Part shown: piece by piece, positions 17,507 to 27,877 of the stretch | Position numbering within the stretch: the stretch's first letter is position 1 | How the letters are laid out: every line of letters starts with the position of its first letter | Assembly: GCF_000164695.2 (NCBI RefSeq) | Contig: NC_014643.1 | Span: forward strand, 2,232,001 to 2,296,000 | DNA length: 64,000 bases | Source of the DNA: Rothia dentocariosa ATCC 17931 | GTDB lineage: Bacteria > Actinomycetota > Actinomycetes > Actinomycetales > Micrococcaceae | Direction of reading: 5' to 3' | Made by a program: the position numbers and the translations under genes | Notes under the pieces: model-generated | What the model saw: the letters and a program-made list of their open reading frames with translations, nothing else | Databases searched by the model: none | Told to the model about the DNA's origin: nothing

Positions 17507-18874
17507 TTATGAGCCGATGCTCTCGGCAGGCACTACACGCACGTTCAGGTCTTCTTCTGGCGGCATCCAGATCGCGGGGTCCGCAGCAACTTGTTCCCCC
17601 GAACGAATATCCTTGACCTCGTGCGCCAGCTCGCCGTCATCCTCCGTCGAAATAAACCAGACGAAGGGAATACCGCGTTTTTCAGCATATTTGATTTGCT
17701 TACCAAATTTTGCTGCGTTCGCCGAAACTTCACAAGCGATACCGCGCGACCGGAGTGCATCGGCGACATCATTAGCGGCAGACCAGCCTTCATCATTAGT
17801 GAGGGCGATAAATACCGCAGAGGGAACCTTACGGGTAGCCTGCGCAAACCCCTGCGAGAGGATGCGCGCCACCAGGCGGGTTACCCCAATTGACAGCCCA
17901 ACTCCGGGATAGGTTTTCTTCCCGTTCGAGGCTAGTGACTCGTACCGACCGCCCGAACAAATCGACCCTAACGATTCATGCCCCACAAGCACAGTCTCGT
18001 ATACGGTACCGGTGTAATAATCCAGCCCGCGCGCGATAGAGAGATCAGCAAGAACTTTTCCGGGGGCACGGCGGGCAGCCTCATCAATAACTTCGGCAAG
18101 CTCGATAACACCCCGATCAAGAAGTTCATGCTCAACCTTGTACTGCTCAGCGAGTTCACGGACCTGAGCCGCAAAAGATGAATCCTCAGTACGAATCTGC
18201 GCAAGCTCTAGGGCTGCTTGAGCCTGCTCTTCAGAGGCACCAGCTTCACGCTGAAGTTCCTGCGCCACCGCATCCGCACCAATTTTTTCAAGTTTGTCAA
18301 TGGAACGCAGCACCGCGGCTGTATCGGTAAGTCCTAGCCCACGATAAAAACCCTCCGCAAGTTTGCGATTGTTCACCCGAAGTTTGAAATCGGGAATAGG
18401 AAGTTTTGAGAGTGCATCCACGACAACGAGAGCGAGGGTCACGTCATAGCGGAAAGGCAGTTCACCATCACCCACAACATCAATATCAGCCTGGGTAAAC
18501 TCGCGTGCACGCCCCTCCTGCGGGCGCTCGCCGCGCCAAACTTTCTGAATCTGGTAGCGAGAGAACGGGAAATTCAGGTACCCAGCGTTCTCAACCACGT
18601 ACCGCGCGAAAGGCACGGTCAGATCGAAATGCAGAGCAAGTTTTTCTTTAGCTTTAGTGGCGTTATCATCCAGCAGGCGAGAGATCGAGTAAACTTCCTT
18701 ATCAATATCACCCTTGCGAAGAAGCTGCTCAATAGTCTCAACCGAACGGGTCTCAATCGAAGAAAAACCGTGAAGCTCGAAGGTCTTACGCAGAGTGTCA
18801 AGAACATGGTTCTCAACAAGTCGTTCAGCCGGTAAATACTCCGGAAAACCAGACAGCGATGCCTTGCGAGCCAT
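17507..18874 (-). CDS. hisS: Histidine--tRNA ligase
   Basis: 455-residue class II HisRS. It begins MARKASLSGFPEYLPAERL; motif 2 region GERPQEGRAREFTQADID, the histidine-specific ARGLDYYTGTVYE motif and the C-terminal anticodon domain are present. The ATG at 18874 is preceded by AAGGAGAG; the longer frame to 18931 has no support. It is transcribed away from the DUF349 gene, so the 267 bases between them hold divergent promoters. Confidence 0.96.
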   Translation of the reverse strand: MARKASLSGFPEYLPAERLVENHVLDTLRKTFELHGFSSIETRSVETIEQLLRKGDIDKEVYSISRLLDDNATKAKEKLALHFDLTVPFARYVVENAGYLNFPFSRYQIQKVWRGERPQEGRAREFTQADIDVVGDGELPFRYDVTLALVVVDALSKLPIPDFKLRVNNRKLAEGFYRGLGLTDTAAVLRSIDKLEKIGADAVAQELQREAGASEEQAQAALELAQIRTEDSSFAAQVRELAEQYKVEHELLDRGVIELAEVIDEAARRAPGKVLADLSIARGLDYYTGTVYETVLVGHESLGSICSGGRYESLASNGKKTYPGVGLSIGVTRLVARILSQGFAQATRKVPSAVFIALTNDEGWSAANDVADALRSRGIACEVSANAAKFGKQIKYAEKRGIPFVWFISTEDDGELAHEVKDIRSGEQVAADPAIWMPPEEDLNVRVVPAESIGS

Positions 18875-19141
18875 ATGCTTCTCTCCTTGAAATCGTGGTA
18901 TCAGATGTGCGCCATATTGTGTGACGCGCACAGCCTTTTAATCATAACAAGGATGCGCCCACAGCGAACCGCAAAACTTCGCGCCTATTCTGGCGCGTCA
19001 CATGCCGCTATAGGATGTATAAACCGTATACACCCGCTATGCTGTATAGATGCGCTATATGTTTCGGACTATAGCCATGAGACGTTTCCCCGGCATGACA
19101 TAGAGCCTATTCTTCCGATGGGTTTTTCATGCCCCTAGTGA

Positions 19142-20428
19142 ATGAGAGTTATAGCGGTGACTATTAAATCCGACGACACCCAGGTAAACCTTGAGCAGGC
19201 ACGTAAGTTTGGTCGTGTATCCGATGACGGTCATGTTTTTGTGATTGTTGAGGGTGAAGAGTACGCCGTAGGGCAGTTGCCCGGTGCATCCGAAGAAGAA
19301 GCCCTGGCATATTTCGCCCGCAAGTTCGAGAACGTTGAGGCACAGGTCTCTCTGCTCGAATCGCGTGTTGAGAATAATTCCCCGGCGGCAGATCTGCAAA
19401 AGGGTATCACCTCCATCGGTGCGCAAATTGGTGTGCGCAATATGGTGGGCGATTACGCAAGCTTGCAGGAGCGCCTGTCCGCATTGAACGAACGCATTAT
19501 TAAGCTGGGCGAGGCTCAGCAGCAGGAACGTGCCGAGAACCGTGAACGTGCTCTGGCGGCGCGCGAAGAGATCGTTGCTGAGGCTGAGCAGATTGCGGCT
19601 CAGGATGTTGAGAAAATCCATTGGAAGAATTCTCATGCCCGTATGAACGAGCTCTTCGATGCGTGGAAACAAGCACAGCGTGAAATTCATTTGGCAAAAT
19701 CAGTTGAAGACGAGCTGTGGAAACGATTCCGCGCCGCCCGCACCACCTTCGACCGCAACCGTCGGGCGCATTTCTCGCAGCTTGACGACCGTAACGCCCG
19801 CATCAAACGCGCGAAGGAAGAGTTGATCGCTCGCGCTGAACAGCTGTCTTCTTCAACCGATTGGTCTGAGACCTCACGTGAATACGGCAAGTTGATGCGT
19901 GCTTGGAAGGAAGTTCCGCGCGGTTCTCGCCGTGAGGACGATAAACTGTGGGCGCGTTTCCGTGCCGCTCAGGATGTCTTCTTTGATGCCCGCAACGCCG
20001 CCGAAGCACAACAGGACGAAGCATATGCCGAGAATCTCAAGGTTAAAGAGGCTCTCCTAGTTGAAGCTCGCGCCCTGTTGCCGGTAACCGACATTTCTGC
20101 CGCTAAAAAGGCTTTTGAGAAGATCCTTGATCGTTGGGATGCAGCCGGTCGAGTTCCGCGCGCAGATTTGCGCCGTATAGATTCTGAACTTCGTAAGATT
20201 CAGGATGAAATCAACGGTGCAGAAGCCGCTAAATGGAAGAAGAACGATCCCGCTAAGGCAGCCCGCGCAAACTCGCTGCTCACCCAGATCCAGGATTCGC
20301 TCGCCGAGCTTGAGTCTGAGCTACAGGCAGCACAGGCCTCCGGCGATGCTAAGAAGATCGCCAAGGCGCAGGAGGCTTTGGAGGCGCGCCGCGCCTGGGC
20401 AGCGACCCTTGAAGGTTTCAACGCCTAA
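19142..20428 (+). CDS. DUF349 domain-containing protein
   Basis: 428 residues, highly charged and helix-rich. The centre and C-terminal half contain DUF349 repeats (W-rich helical units such as ELWKRFRAARTTFDRNRRAHF and KLWARFRAAQDVFFDARNA). Family members neighbour relA in actinobacteria; no activity is established. The N-terminus is uncertain: ATG at 19142 and GTG at 19157 are both possible and neither has a strong Shine-Dalgarno sequence. It converges on rsh. Confidence 0.88.
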   Translation: MRVIAVTIKSDDTQVNLEQARKFGRVSDDGHVFVIVEGEEYAVGQLPGASEEEALAYFARKFENVEAQVSLLESRVENNSPAADLQKGITSIGAQIGVRNMVGDYASLQERLSALNERIIKLGEAQQQERAENRERALAAREEIVAEAEQIAAQDVEKIHWKNSHARMNELFDAWKQAQREIHLAKSVEDELWKRFRAARTTFDRNRRAHFSQLDDRNARIKRAKEELIARAEQLSSSTDWSETSREYGKLMRAWKEVPRGSRREDDKLWARFRAAQDVFFDARNAAEAQQDEAYAENLKVKEALLVEARALLPVTDISAAKKAFEKILDRWDAAGRVPRADLRRIDSELRKIQDEINGAEAAKWKKNDPAKAARANSLLTQIQDSLAELESELQAAQASGDAKKIAKAQEALEARRAWAATLEGFNA

Positions 20429-20458
20429 AGCTTGTTCCTTCCTTTCTTACGAAGGTAC

Positions 20459-20501
20459 AAAAATTCCGGGTGGTTCCCAATCGGGAGACCCCGGAATTTT
20501 T
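20459..20501. terminator. Bidirectional terminator between the DUF349 gene and rsh
   Basis: AAAAATTCCGGG pairs exactly with CCCGGAATTTTT around an 19-base interior that also pairs in part (TTCCC/GGGA). With A-tracts on one side and T-tracts on the other it can end both converging transcripts. Confidence 0.9.
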
Positions 20502-20575
20502 GTGTTTATCTGCCAAGCTATGCCCTGCTTACACGCTTTACACCCTGCGCAGATTTTCACGCACCTACTGTAAGA

Positions 20576-22981
20576 CTATGCAGCCGCTGGCTTGGCACCG
20601 GTGAGACGATACGCCTTATAGACGCCCGCAACGTTGCGCACAACGTTCAAGACATGCTCCAGCATAAACCTGTCCCCTAGCTCAACCGCAAACCGGTCGA
20701 TGACGGTACGATCCTCAGAGGTGTGCACGCGCGCATCCAGAATGCTTACTCCGGCCTCTGAAATAGCTCGGATGAGGTCGCTGAGCAGACCCTTACGGTC
20801 CAGGCCCTCCACCTGAATCTGCACGCGGTACATGGCGTCCGGGGATGAAGCCCACTCCACCGTGGTAATACGGGGCTCCTCATCGGCATTACGCATATTG
20901 GGGCAGTCGCGCCTATGTACTGAAATACCGTTATACCGAGTCACCATGCCAATGATGTCATCGGGCGGAACCGGTGTGCAGCATCGTGCAATCTTCGTCA
21001 GCACGCCCTCGGCACCTGGAACGACCACGCCGTTATCGCTGACGGCACGGTGAGTCTGCTTAAGCAGGGTCTCATCAAAGTCGCTAACCTCAACCTCAGA
21101 TTCTTCAATCTGGTCGCCATTATAGAGCTCGACAAGAGAGTCAATCACCTGCTTTGGCGATATTTCGTTCTCACCAATTGCTCGGTACAGCGTTGCAACG
21201 TCATTCTTGTGCAGCTGTTGAGCTACCTGCGTCATGAGCTCTGGGCTCATCATCTTCTGCAGCGGCAGCTCATTATTGCGCATGCTCTTAGTGAGAGCTT
21301 CACGCCCGCGATCCAGAGCCTCAAGACGGCGTTCTTTTGCGAAATGCTGACGAATCTTTGTTCGCGCTCGCGATGAACGCACGAATTTGAGCCAGTCCTC
21401 GCTAGGGCCAGCGTCCTCATTTTTGGTGGTCGTAATTTCGACTGTTGAACCCGTGGGCAGCACTGTATGAAGTGGCACTAGGCGCCCATTCACCTTAGCG
21501 CCAACGGTACGATCCCCCACTTCAGAGTGAATAGCGTAAGCAAAATCTACGGGGGTTGACCCGGCGGGAAGAGCGATTGCTTCACCGTCGGGGGTGAGCA
21601 CCACGATCTCATCGGTATCGAGAGTTTCCGCCAGAGACTCGTAGAATTTATCTGACTCAGGGTTGGAATTAGAGATTTCGGCAATAGACTGCAAAATCCC
21701 CACATTCATGGCAGAGGTATGCGCTCCCGGCTCGTGTTTCTGCTGGGTTATTTTCTCACCCCGCGAAGCCGCTTTATATCGCCAGTGCGCGGCAACACCG
21801 TATTCCGCTTCCTCATGCATCTTATAGGTGCGGATTTGAATTTCCAACGGTAAATTACCCGGCCCATAAACCGTCAAATGTAATGATTGATAATTGTTAT
21901 TTTTAGGATTCTTAATATAATCTTTGAAACGCCCCGGCATAGCAGGCCAGAGTGAAAGTATATGCCCTAAAACGGTGTAACATTGTTCATCCGTTTCGAC
22001 CATAATGCGCACCGCGAGAATATCGTTAATCTCGTCAAAACTACGCCCTTTGGTTTTCATTTTTTGATGAATGGAATAGTAATGCTTCGGGCGGCCCGTC
22101 ACCGTAGCCTCAAGCCCCACCGAGTCTAAACGCTCTGTAATCTTGCTACGTGATTCATCAAGAAATTTTTCAAGTTTAGGAGTACGCTCCCCCACCATAC
22201 GCACAATTTCGGCATATATTTCGGGGCTCATCGCGGCAAATGACAGGTCCTCAAGCTCCCACTTGATGGTGTTGAGTCCCAAGCGATGGGCCAGCGGAGC
22301 ATAAATTTTAAGAGTTTCTTCAGCTTTCCGCGCCGCCGACCCTGCAGCCACAAAACGCCAAGTACGTGCATTGTGCAGACGATCGGCAAGTTTGATAAGA
22401 AGCACGCGAATATCTTTACTCATCGATAGCACGAGTTTGCGAATAGTCTCGATGGATGCGTGCTCGCCATAAGTCATTTTGTCGAGCTTTGTCACACCAT
22501 CAACAAGGTAAGCAACCTCTTCGCCGAACTCCTCTGTGAGCTCTTCCATGGTGTATTCGGTGTCTTCGACTGTGTCATGCAGAAGCCCCGCTGCCAAGAC
22601 AGGACCGGTCGCGCCCATTTCAGCAAGAATCGCGGTCACGGCAACGGGGTGGGTAATATACGGATCGCCACTTTTACGCTTTTGACCTTCGTGATATTTA
22701 TTCGCTATTTCAAAGGCACGCTGCAGAACTTGAATATCTTCATCGGGGTGATATTTCCGCACGGCGCGTACAACAGGCGCTAAAAGCGGTGAGAAACGTA
22801 CGGACGCGCTTTCGTTGGCTCCCCCAGATGTTGAAAGCATGCGGCGACCAAAAACCAAACGGTTAGGCACACGTCCGGATGCCGCCATCACACGGTGAGA
22901 GCCACGCACAATTTTCTTAGGCGGCTGCGTCTGCATGCCGCCTTCGTTATCGGGGATTACGGGAGATCCTGCTGCGCTCAT
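20576..22981 (-). CDS. rel: Bifunctional (p)ppGpp synthetase/hydrolase Rel
   Basis: 801 residues in the order hydrolase HD (GLLHDTVEDTEYT around residue 140), synthetase (DILAVRIM, RFKDYIKNPKNNNYQSLH), TGS, the Cys-containing helical/ZFD region (ARCCTPVPPDDIIG) and a C-terminal ACT domain. RFKD in the synthetase, rather than the EFDD/EXDD form of monofunctional RelA, together with an intact HD site, indicates both synthesis and hydrolysis. Roughly 55 extra basic N-terminal residues precede the conserved domain. It is the stringent response regulator. Confidence 0.95.
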   Translation of the reverse strand: MSAAGSPVIPDNEGGMQTQPPKKIVRGSHRVMAASGRVPNRLVFGRRMLSTSGGANESASVRFSPLLAPVVRAVRKYHPDEDIQVLQRAFEIANKYHEGQKRKSGDPYITHPVAVTAILAEMGATGPVLAAGLLHDTVEDTEYTMEELTEEFGEEVAYLVDGVTKLDKMTYGEHASIETIRKLVLSMSKDIRVLLIKLADRLHNARTWRFVAAGSAARKAEETLKIYAPLAHRLGLNTIKWELEDLSFAAMSPEIYAEIVRMVGERTPKLEKFLDESRSKITERLDSVGLEATVTGRPKHYYSIHQKMKTKGRSFDEINDILAVRIMVETDEQCYTVLGHILSLWPAMPGRFKDYIKNPKNNNYQSLHLTVYGPGNLPLEIQIRTYKMHEEAEYGVAAHWRYKAASRGEKITQQKHEPGAHTSAMNVGILQSIAEISNSNPESDKFYESLAETLDTDEIVVLTPDGEAIALPAGSTPVDFAYAIHSEVGDRTVGAKVNGRLVPLHTVLPTGSTVEITTTKNEDAGPSEDWLKFVRSSRARTKIRQHFAKERRLEALDRGREALTKSMRNNELPLQKMMSPELMTQVAQQLHKNDVATLYRAIGENEISPKQVIDSLVELYNGDQIEESEVEVSDFDETLLKQTHRAVSDNGVVVPGAEGVLTKIARCCTPVPPDDIIGMVTRYNGISVHRRDCPNMRNADEEPRITTVEWASSPDAMYRVQIQVEGLDRKGLLSDLIRAISEAGVSILDARVHTSEDRTVIDRFAVELGDRFMLEHVLNVVRNVAGVYKAYRLTGAKPAAA

Positions 22982-23173
22982 CTTTCTGCCTTCTTCCTCG
23001 TGCCCTCCACGTATTGAGAATCATCGTCGACCCACGCATCACCATAAAACCTGCGATATCACGATATCTTGAGTGAGACTCTCATGTGTTTATTTATCCT
23101 ACTCACTGTTGTGCAAGTGCGGCAAACTCATGTAGTGAAACTTTCAAGATTTATTGTAGGTGTTACATAAACC

Positions 23174-23205
23174 ATAAGGGGCGCTCTTGTGAGAACGCCC
23201 CCTAT
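23174..23205 (-). terminator. Hairpin after secF
   Basis: GGGGCG pairs with CGCCCC, extended outward by ATA/TAT past one mismatch, 29 bases after the secF stop. The T-tract is poor, so strength is uncertain. Confidence 0.55.
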
Positions 23206-23233
23206 GATTATTCACTTATATGCCCCAGTCAAG

Positions 23234-24331
23234 TTATTGGTCTGCGTTTATAACGTTGACTTCAAAACTCGGTTTACGGCGTTTACGCGGTTTATCATCG
23301 TCATCCTCAGATGCGGCATCCGCCTCTGCCTGACCACTCGCGCGGTATTCCTCAACCTTACGTGTGTGGGCGAGAATCTTCCGCTCGCCCAAACGTAGGG
23401 TTCCATAAAGCGGCGCCGATACGAAGAGTGTACCGACCATGCCGACCAGAATACCGACGAACAATGACAGCGAGAGATCTTGCAGAGTACCGGCGCCCAG
23501 CATAAACGCGCCGATAAAGAGGATCGAACCCACCGGAAGAACACCAACAATAGCGGTGTTAATTGAACGTACCAACGTCTGGTTCACCGCAAGGTTAATG
23601 TCTTCCGCAAATGTCCTGTCTTTACGGGAGAAAGCATCCTCGGTGTTCTCACGGATCTTATCGAAAACCACCACCGAGTCGTACAGTGAGTAGCTCAAAA
23701 TCGTCAAGAAACCGATGATCGCACTCGGGGTAATCTCGAATCCGAGAGCCGCGTAAATTCCTACCGTAACAACCACGGTAAAAAGCAACCCAGCTATAGA
23801 GGCCAGCGACATCTTCCACGTGCGGAAATAGAACGCCATGCCGATCAGGGCAAGGATCACGAACACGATCAACCCGAAGAACGCCTGGCGAGTTACATCT
23901 TCGCCCCAGGTAGGACCAACATAAGAAGAGGTTACGTCATTCTCGCTCACGCCATAAGCATCTTGCAGAGCTTTCTTAACACTGAGGGTTTCGTTATCAG
24001 AGAGCTTGCTCATTTGAGCGCGGATAGTTCCAGGGGCGATATTTGTAACACGCACATCCGATGCCGAGGGCGCATGCTCTTTCACGGCGTTTTCGCCCTC
24101 AGATACCTCAGTATGAGTGGTTCGAGATACCACAAATTCCGAGCCACCACGGAAATCAATACCCAGGTTAAATCCACCGCTTACAAGCGGTATGGCAACA
24201 GATACCGCCATCAGTAGAACCGCAAGTAAGAGCCAAAGGCGGCGCTTGCCGATGAAAGGATAAGACCGGGCACCCGAGTGCAGGTCATTACCGAAGCGCG
24301 CAAAAACATTAGGCTTAACTTCAGCAGCCAT
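23234..24331 (-). CDS. secF: Protein translocase subunit SecF
   Basis: 365 residues. First membrane segment near residue 30, an extracytoplasmic domain opened by NLGIDFRGGSEFVVSRT, then five membrane segments including the conserved GFLTILSYSLYDSVVVFDKIRENT. It partners SecD in proton-motive-force-assisted export with SecYEG. It starts two bases after the secD stop with AAGGAGG upstream. The C-terminus is a charged tail (DDDDKPRKRRKP). Confidence 0.96.
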   Translation of the reverse strand: MAAEVKPNVFARFGNDLHSGARSYPFIGKRRLWLLLAVLLMAVSVAIPLVSGGFNLGIDFRGGSEFVVSRTTHTEVSEGENAVKEHAPSASDVRVTNIAPGTIRAQMSKLSDNETLSVKKALQDAYGVSENDVTSSYVGPTWGEDVTRQAFFGLIVFVILALIGMAFYFRTWKMSLASIAGLLFTVVVTVGIYAALGFEITPSAIIGFLTILSYSLYDSVVVFDKIRENTEDAFSRKDRTFAEDINLAVNQTLVRSINTAIVGVLPVGSILFIGAFMLGAGTLQDLSLSLFVGILVGMVGTLFVSAPLYGTLRLGERKILAHTRKVEEYRASGQAEADAASEDDDDKPRKRRKPSFEVNVINADQ

Positions 24332-24333
24332 AA

Positions 24334-26028
24334 TTACGCCTCCTTCTCATCATTTGTTGCTTCTTCAGCAGTGGCGGCGCGCTCAGCACGTCGACGCTCC
24401 GCAATACTGAGTGTAGATTCCTTTGACGAGCGGAAACGACCGGCGCCTCGGTATAGGGGTGCTGCCCCCAAGGATTCCGGTGAAAGCCCGGAATGGCGGT
24501 GCCCCTCGCCAAAGTATCGTGTATTTGCAAGCAGAGTAAGCGCGGGGTGGGTGAAGAGATACACCACAACCAAGTCGGCGATCGCGGTAAGACCCAAGGT
24601 AAATGCGAAGCCCTTCACCGAACCGACTGAGACAACGTACAGCACTACTGCCGCCAGAAGGTTCACAGCCTTAGAAGCCAGGATAGTTCGGGACGCGCGC
24701 TTCCACCCGTGACTGACAGCCGCCGGTATTGTACGTCCGGCCCGAATCTCATCACGAATACGCTCGAAGTACACAATGAAGGAGTCTGCCGTCGCACCAA
24801 TTGCCACAATCAAACCGGCAACACCCGCCAGGGAGAGGCGATAGTTTAGGGCCCATCCCAAAAGCACAATGGCTTCATACGAGATAATGCCCGCGACCAC
24901 CAGAGAAGCCATGGTCACAAACCCGAGCAGACGGTACTGGAACAGTGAGTACACGAAGACCAAAAGCAGACCAATCAGACCGGTCAGAATACCCACTTTA
25001 AGCTGTTCTGCACCCAAAGTTGCAGAGATCTGCTGCTCTGATTGAATAGAGAAGCTAATCGGGAGAGCACCGTACTTCAGCTGATCGGCAAGATTCTTAG
25101 CTTCCTGCTCTGAGAAGTTACCGGTAATCTGCGGCTTGCCGTCTGCAATAACCGCCTGCGAGACTGGCGATGACAAAACCTTACCGTCGAGCATAATAGC
25201 AAAGCGGCTGCGGGGATCGTTCGGGCTCTGACCGCGAATAGCGTTCAGACGAGTCGTCACTTTCTTAAAAGTTTCACGGGCCGAGTCGTTGAACTCAATA
25301 TTCACGGTCCAGCGACCGGTGTTAATGCCCTGCCCGCTAGTTTCTTGCGAGTGACTTGCCGTCGAAATATCGTTACCGTTGAGTTCTACCGGGCCCAAAA
25401 TGAATTTCTCGTTGCCATCGGTAGAGCACGCCACGATAGCTTTCTTGGGGTCTGCCGCTTCCGCATCTTCATTATTGCCCGCGGAGCAATCTTTAGCCTC
25501 AAACTCTTTATAAAGCTCGGGAGTAATCCAGTTGGTATCTGAACCGTTATCCTCCTGTGGCTCTGCGGTAGGCTTTGGGAGTTTATCGTCAGGAGTGCGT
25601 GATTCCTCAGGTACTGCTGTACCGGGCGATGAGGATTGCAGCACCGCGCGGAAGGTCATGTTGGCGGATGCCTGAATAAGCTCACGGGTTTCTGGGCTGA
25701 TATTTCCAGGAACCGAAACCACAACGTTGTTTCCGGAGCCGAAAGACGTTGTAACTTCTGCTTCCGAAACGCCCGCACCGTCAACGCGCTGACGAATAAT
25801 TTCAACGGCCTGTTTCAGCTGCTCCTGGCTAACGTTGGTGTCGTTCGACCCGTTCACTTTGGGTGAGAGGATCATCTGGGTACCACCAGATAAATCAAGT
25901 GCTAGTTTTGCTCCCCACGACCCACCGGCTTGCGTGGTACCGAAAATACCAGCGGCCATAAGGATCATGAGCAAAACCATCGAGACGAGGGCGCCTCGCG
26001 CGGCTGCAAGCGGTGAACGCCTAGCCAT
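24334..26028 (-). CDS. secD: Protein translocase subunit SecD
   Basis: 564 residues. N-terminal membrane helix, LALDLSGGTQMIL motif, large periplasm-type P1 domain with an acidic/Pro-rich insert (PDDKLPKPTAEPQEDNGSD), then the RND-like membrane part with GVAGLIVAIGATADSFIVYFERIRDE. It is upstream of secF and downstream of yajC, the classic yajC-secD-secF arrangement. The C-terminal tail of about 60 residues is basic and Ala/Glu-rich. Confidence 0.96.
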   Translation of the reverse strand: MARRSPLAAARGALVSMVLLMILMAAGIFGTTQAGGSWGAKLALDLSGGTQMILSPKVNGSNDTNVSQEQLKQAVEIIRQRVDGAGVSEAEVTTSFGSGNNVVVSVPGNISPETRELIQASANMTFRAVLQSSSPGTAVPEESRTPDDKLPKPTAEPQEDNGSDTNWITPELYKEFEAKDCSAGNNEDAEAADPKKAIVACSTDGNEKFILGPVELNGNDISTASHSQETSGQGINTGRWTVNIEFNDSARETFKKVTTRLNAIRGQSPNDPRSRFAIMLDGKVLSSPVSQAVIADGKPQITGNFSEQEAKNLADQLKYGALPISFSIQSEQQISATLGAEQLKVGILTGLIGLLLVFVYSLFQYRLLGFVTMASLVVAGIISYEAIVLLGWALNYRLSLAGVAGLIVAIGATADSFIVYFERIRDEIRAGRTIPAAVSHGWKRASRTILASKAVNLLAAVVLYVVSVGSVKGFAFTLGLTAIADLVVVYLFTHPALTLLANTRYFGEGHRHSGLSPESLGAAPLYRGAGRFRSSKESTLSIAERRRAERAATAEEATNDEKEA

Positions 26029-26117
26029 ATGTGCCCCTTACTAGTTCTATGTTCTAGATATTCTTATGTGCATGAGATAAGGAGCTCCCCCTTTTAGCGG
26101 CGAAACTCCTTGACCAG

Positions 26118-26456
26118 TTATTCTTTGGTCTCTGAAACGTCAGAGCTTGTTTCTTCGGATGCGCCAGCACCTTCGACAGAATCTTCAGCAGCCGTAATAA
26201 CCTGCGCAATCGAGTGTGGGTTAATGGTGATGACGGTGCCTTGAGCAATCTCAAGTTTGGCTTTCTGCGCCTCAGCATCAACGGAGACAATTTTGCCGTA
26301 CAGACCCCCACGTGTCATGACTTCGTCCCCGGGTTTAAGCGAAGCGATCATATCCCGCAGCGCTTGGAACTGACGCTTCTGCCGCCTAAAACTGCTGTAA
26401 ATCAAAAACCCAGCAAAGACGACGACAAGAATCATCATAAGCGAATTGACGTCCAT
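26118..26456 (-). CDS. yajC: Preprotein translocase subunit YajC
   Basis: 112 residues: one N-terminal membrane helix (MMILVVVFAGFLIYSSF), then RRQKRQ, the KPGDEVMTRGGLYGKIVSV motif of YajC and an acidic C-terminal tail. YajC associates with SecDF. The ATG at 26456 has GAGAGGA upstream, and secD follows after 89 bases. Confidence 0.93.
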   Translation of the reverse strand: MDVNSLMMILVVVFAGFLIYSSFRRQKRQFQALRDMIASLKPGDEVMTRGGLYGKIVSVDAEAQKAKLEIAQGTVITINPHSIAQVITAAEDSVEGAGASEETSSDVSETKE

Positions 26457-26731
26457 GTGTTTCCTCTCCGTAGGCGCAAGCCCACCGCCGCAGGTTGGTA
26501 ATTCCTACGGATATTTTGACGTTTTATCTGTGCACTACCTATCCATCCTACGCGAGAGGGCTGTGTTTCCCTACTCGTTTCATGATCTGCGTGTAGGTTT
26601 TCTCAAGCATTATTCGCCGCTTTGGCGATACTCAGGCATCTTTTATGCGGATAGCTAACGCACCATTTTTAGCTCATAACCCACACAAAGGTATATCCCG
26701 ACAAAGACAGTGCCTGTACCTAGTCTCCGAT

Positions 26732-26750
26732 CTCGCTGAGCAACAGCGAG
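26732..26750 (-). terminator. Small hairpin directly after ruvB
   Basis: CTCGCTG pairs with CAGCGAG around a five-base loop, two bases beyond the ruvB stop. There is no T-run. It may be a weak terminator; the remaining 275 bases to yajC contain nothing else I can define. Confidence 0.35.
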
Positions 26751-26752
26751 TA

Positions 26753-27817
26753 CTAGAGGTTAATTTCAGGTGCCTCAAGCCCCAAGTGTTCCCAAGCCGC
26801 AGGCAGTGCTACGCGCCCGCGCGGAGTGCGACCGATCAAACCCTCACGCACCAGATAAGGTTCAGCGACAGTTTCTACAGTCTCGGTTTCTTCCCCCACC
26901 GCAATAGCAAGAGTTGAAAGACCCACTGGTCCCCCACCAAATTTGTGGATAAGAGACTCTAAAACAGCGCGATCTAGACGGTCGAGGCCGCGCGCATCCA
27001 CCTCATACATATCAAGGGCGGTCGCGGCGTCATGAGAGTTGATATCGTGAACATCATTGACGAGCGCCCAGTCTCGCACACGGCGCAGCAAGCGGTTTGC
27101 GATACGCGGGGTTCCGCGCGAACGACCGGCGATCTCGGCATATCCTTCACTTGTGATACGCATATCCATCAAACCGGCGCTTCGGCGAAGTACAAGTTCT
27201 AACTCAGGCACAGAATAGAACTCAAGGTGCCCGGTAAAACCAAAACGGTCACGCAGCGGACCGGGAAGCAGACCTGCCCGGGTTGTGGCACCTACCAACG
27301 TAAATTGAGGAAGCTCAAGCGGAATCGAAGTTGCTCCGGCACCTTTGCCAACCACAATATCCACACGGAAATCTTCCATCGCCATATAGAGCATTTCTTC
27401 TGCTGGGCGGCTCATACGGTGTATTTCGTCAAGAAAAAGTACCTCGCCCGGTGTGAGCGAAGACAGAATCGCAGCCAAATCTCCCGAATGTTGAATTGCT
27501 GGCCCGGAGGTAATACGAAGCGGTGCCTCCATCTCAGCGGCAATAATCATTGCTAGGGTGGTTTTGCCCAGCCCGGGAGGGCCGGAAAGCAATACATGGT
27601 CGGCACTGCGCCCACGCATTTTTGAGGCTTCGAGCACGAGAGAAAGCTGTTGACGCACACGCTTTTGCCCTACAAAGTCGTCAAGCGACTTAGGGCGCAG
27701 TGCCGCCTCAATCATTTTCTCCTCAGGTTCTTCTTCCATTGCAACCAGACGTTGCCCAGGAACCTGCCCTGGCGCGTATCCGCCGGATGTAGCGTTATCG
27801 TATGGATTCTGAGTCAC
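26753..27817 (-). CDS. ruvB: Holliday junction branch migration ATPase RuvB
   Basis: 354 residues. AAA+ motor with Walker [10 protein letters not shown], Walker [10 protein letters not shown], sensor [18 protein letters not shown] and a C-terminal winged helix ([17 protein letters not shown]). It pumps DNA through RuvA at Holliday junctions. I prefer the GTG at 27817, with AAAGGA seven bases upstream, over an in-frame start at 27847 with no ribosome binding site. It follows ruvA and ruvC, in the order ruvC-ruvA-ruvB. Confidence 0.95.
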   Translation of the reverse strand: MTQNPYDNATSGGYAPGQVPGQRLVAMEEEPEEKMIEAALRPKSLDDFVGQKRVRQQLSLVLEASKMRGRSADHVLLSGPPGLGKTTLAMIIAAEMEAPLRITSGPAIQHSGDLAAILSSLTPGEVLFLDEIHRMSRPAEEMLYMAMEDFRVDIVVGKGAGATSIPLELPQFTLVGATTRAGLLPGPLRDRFGFTGHLEFYSVPELELVLRRSAGLMDMRITSEGYAEIAGRSRGTPRIANRLLRRVRDWALVNDVHDINSHDAATALDMYEVDARGLDRLDRAVLESLIHKFGGGPVGLSTLAIAVGEETETVETVAEPYLVREGLIGRTPRGRVALPAAWEHLGLEAPEINL

Positions 27818-27877
27818 AATATCGTCCTTTATGGAAGAGAACACCAAGTCTTCTTAGCCTACGGTACTGGCGTACCG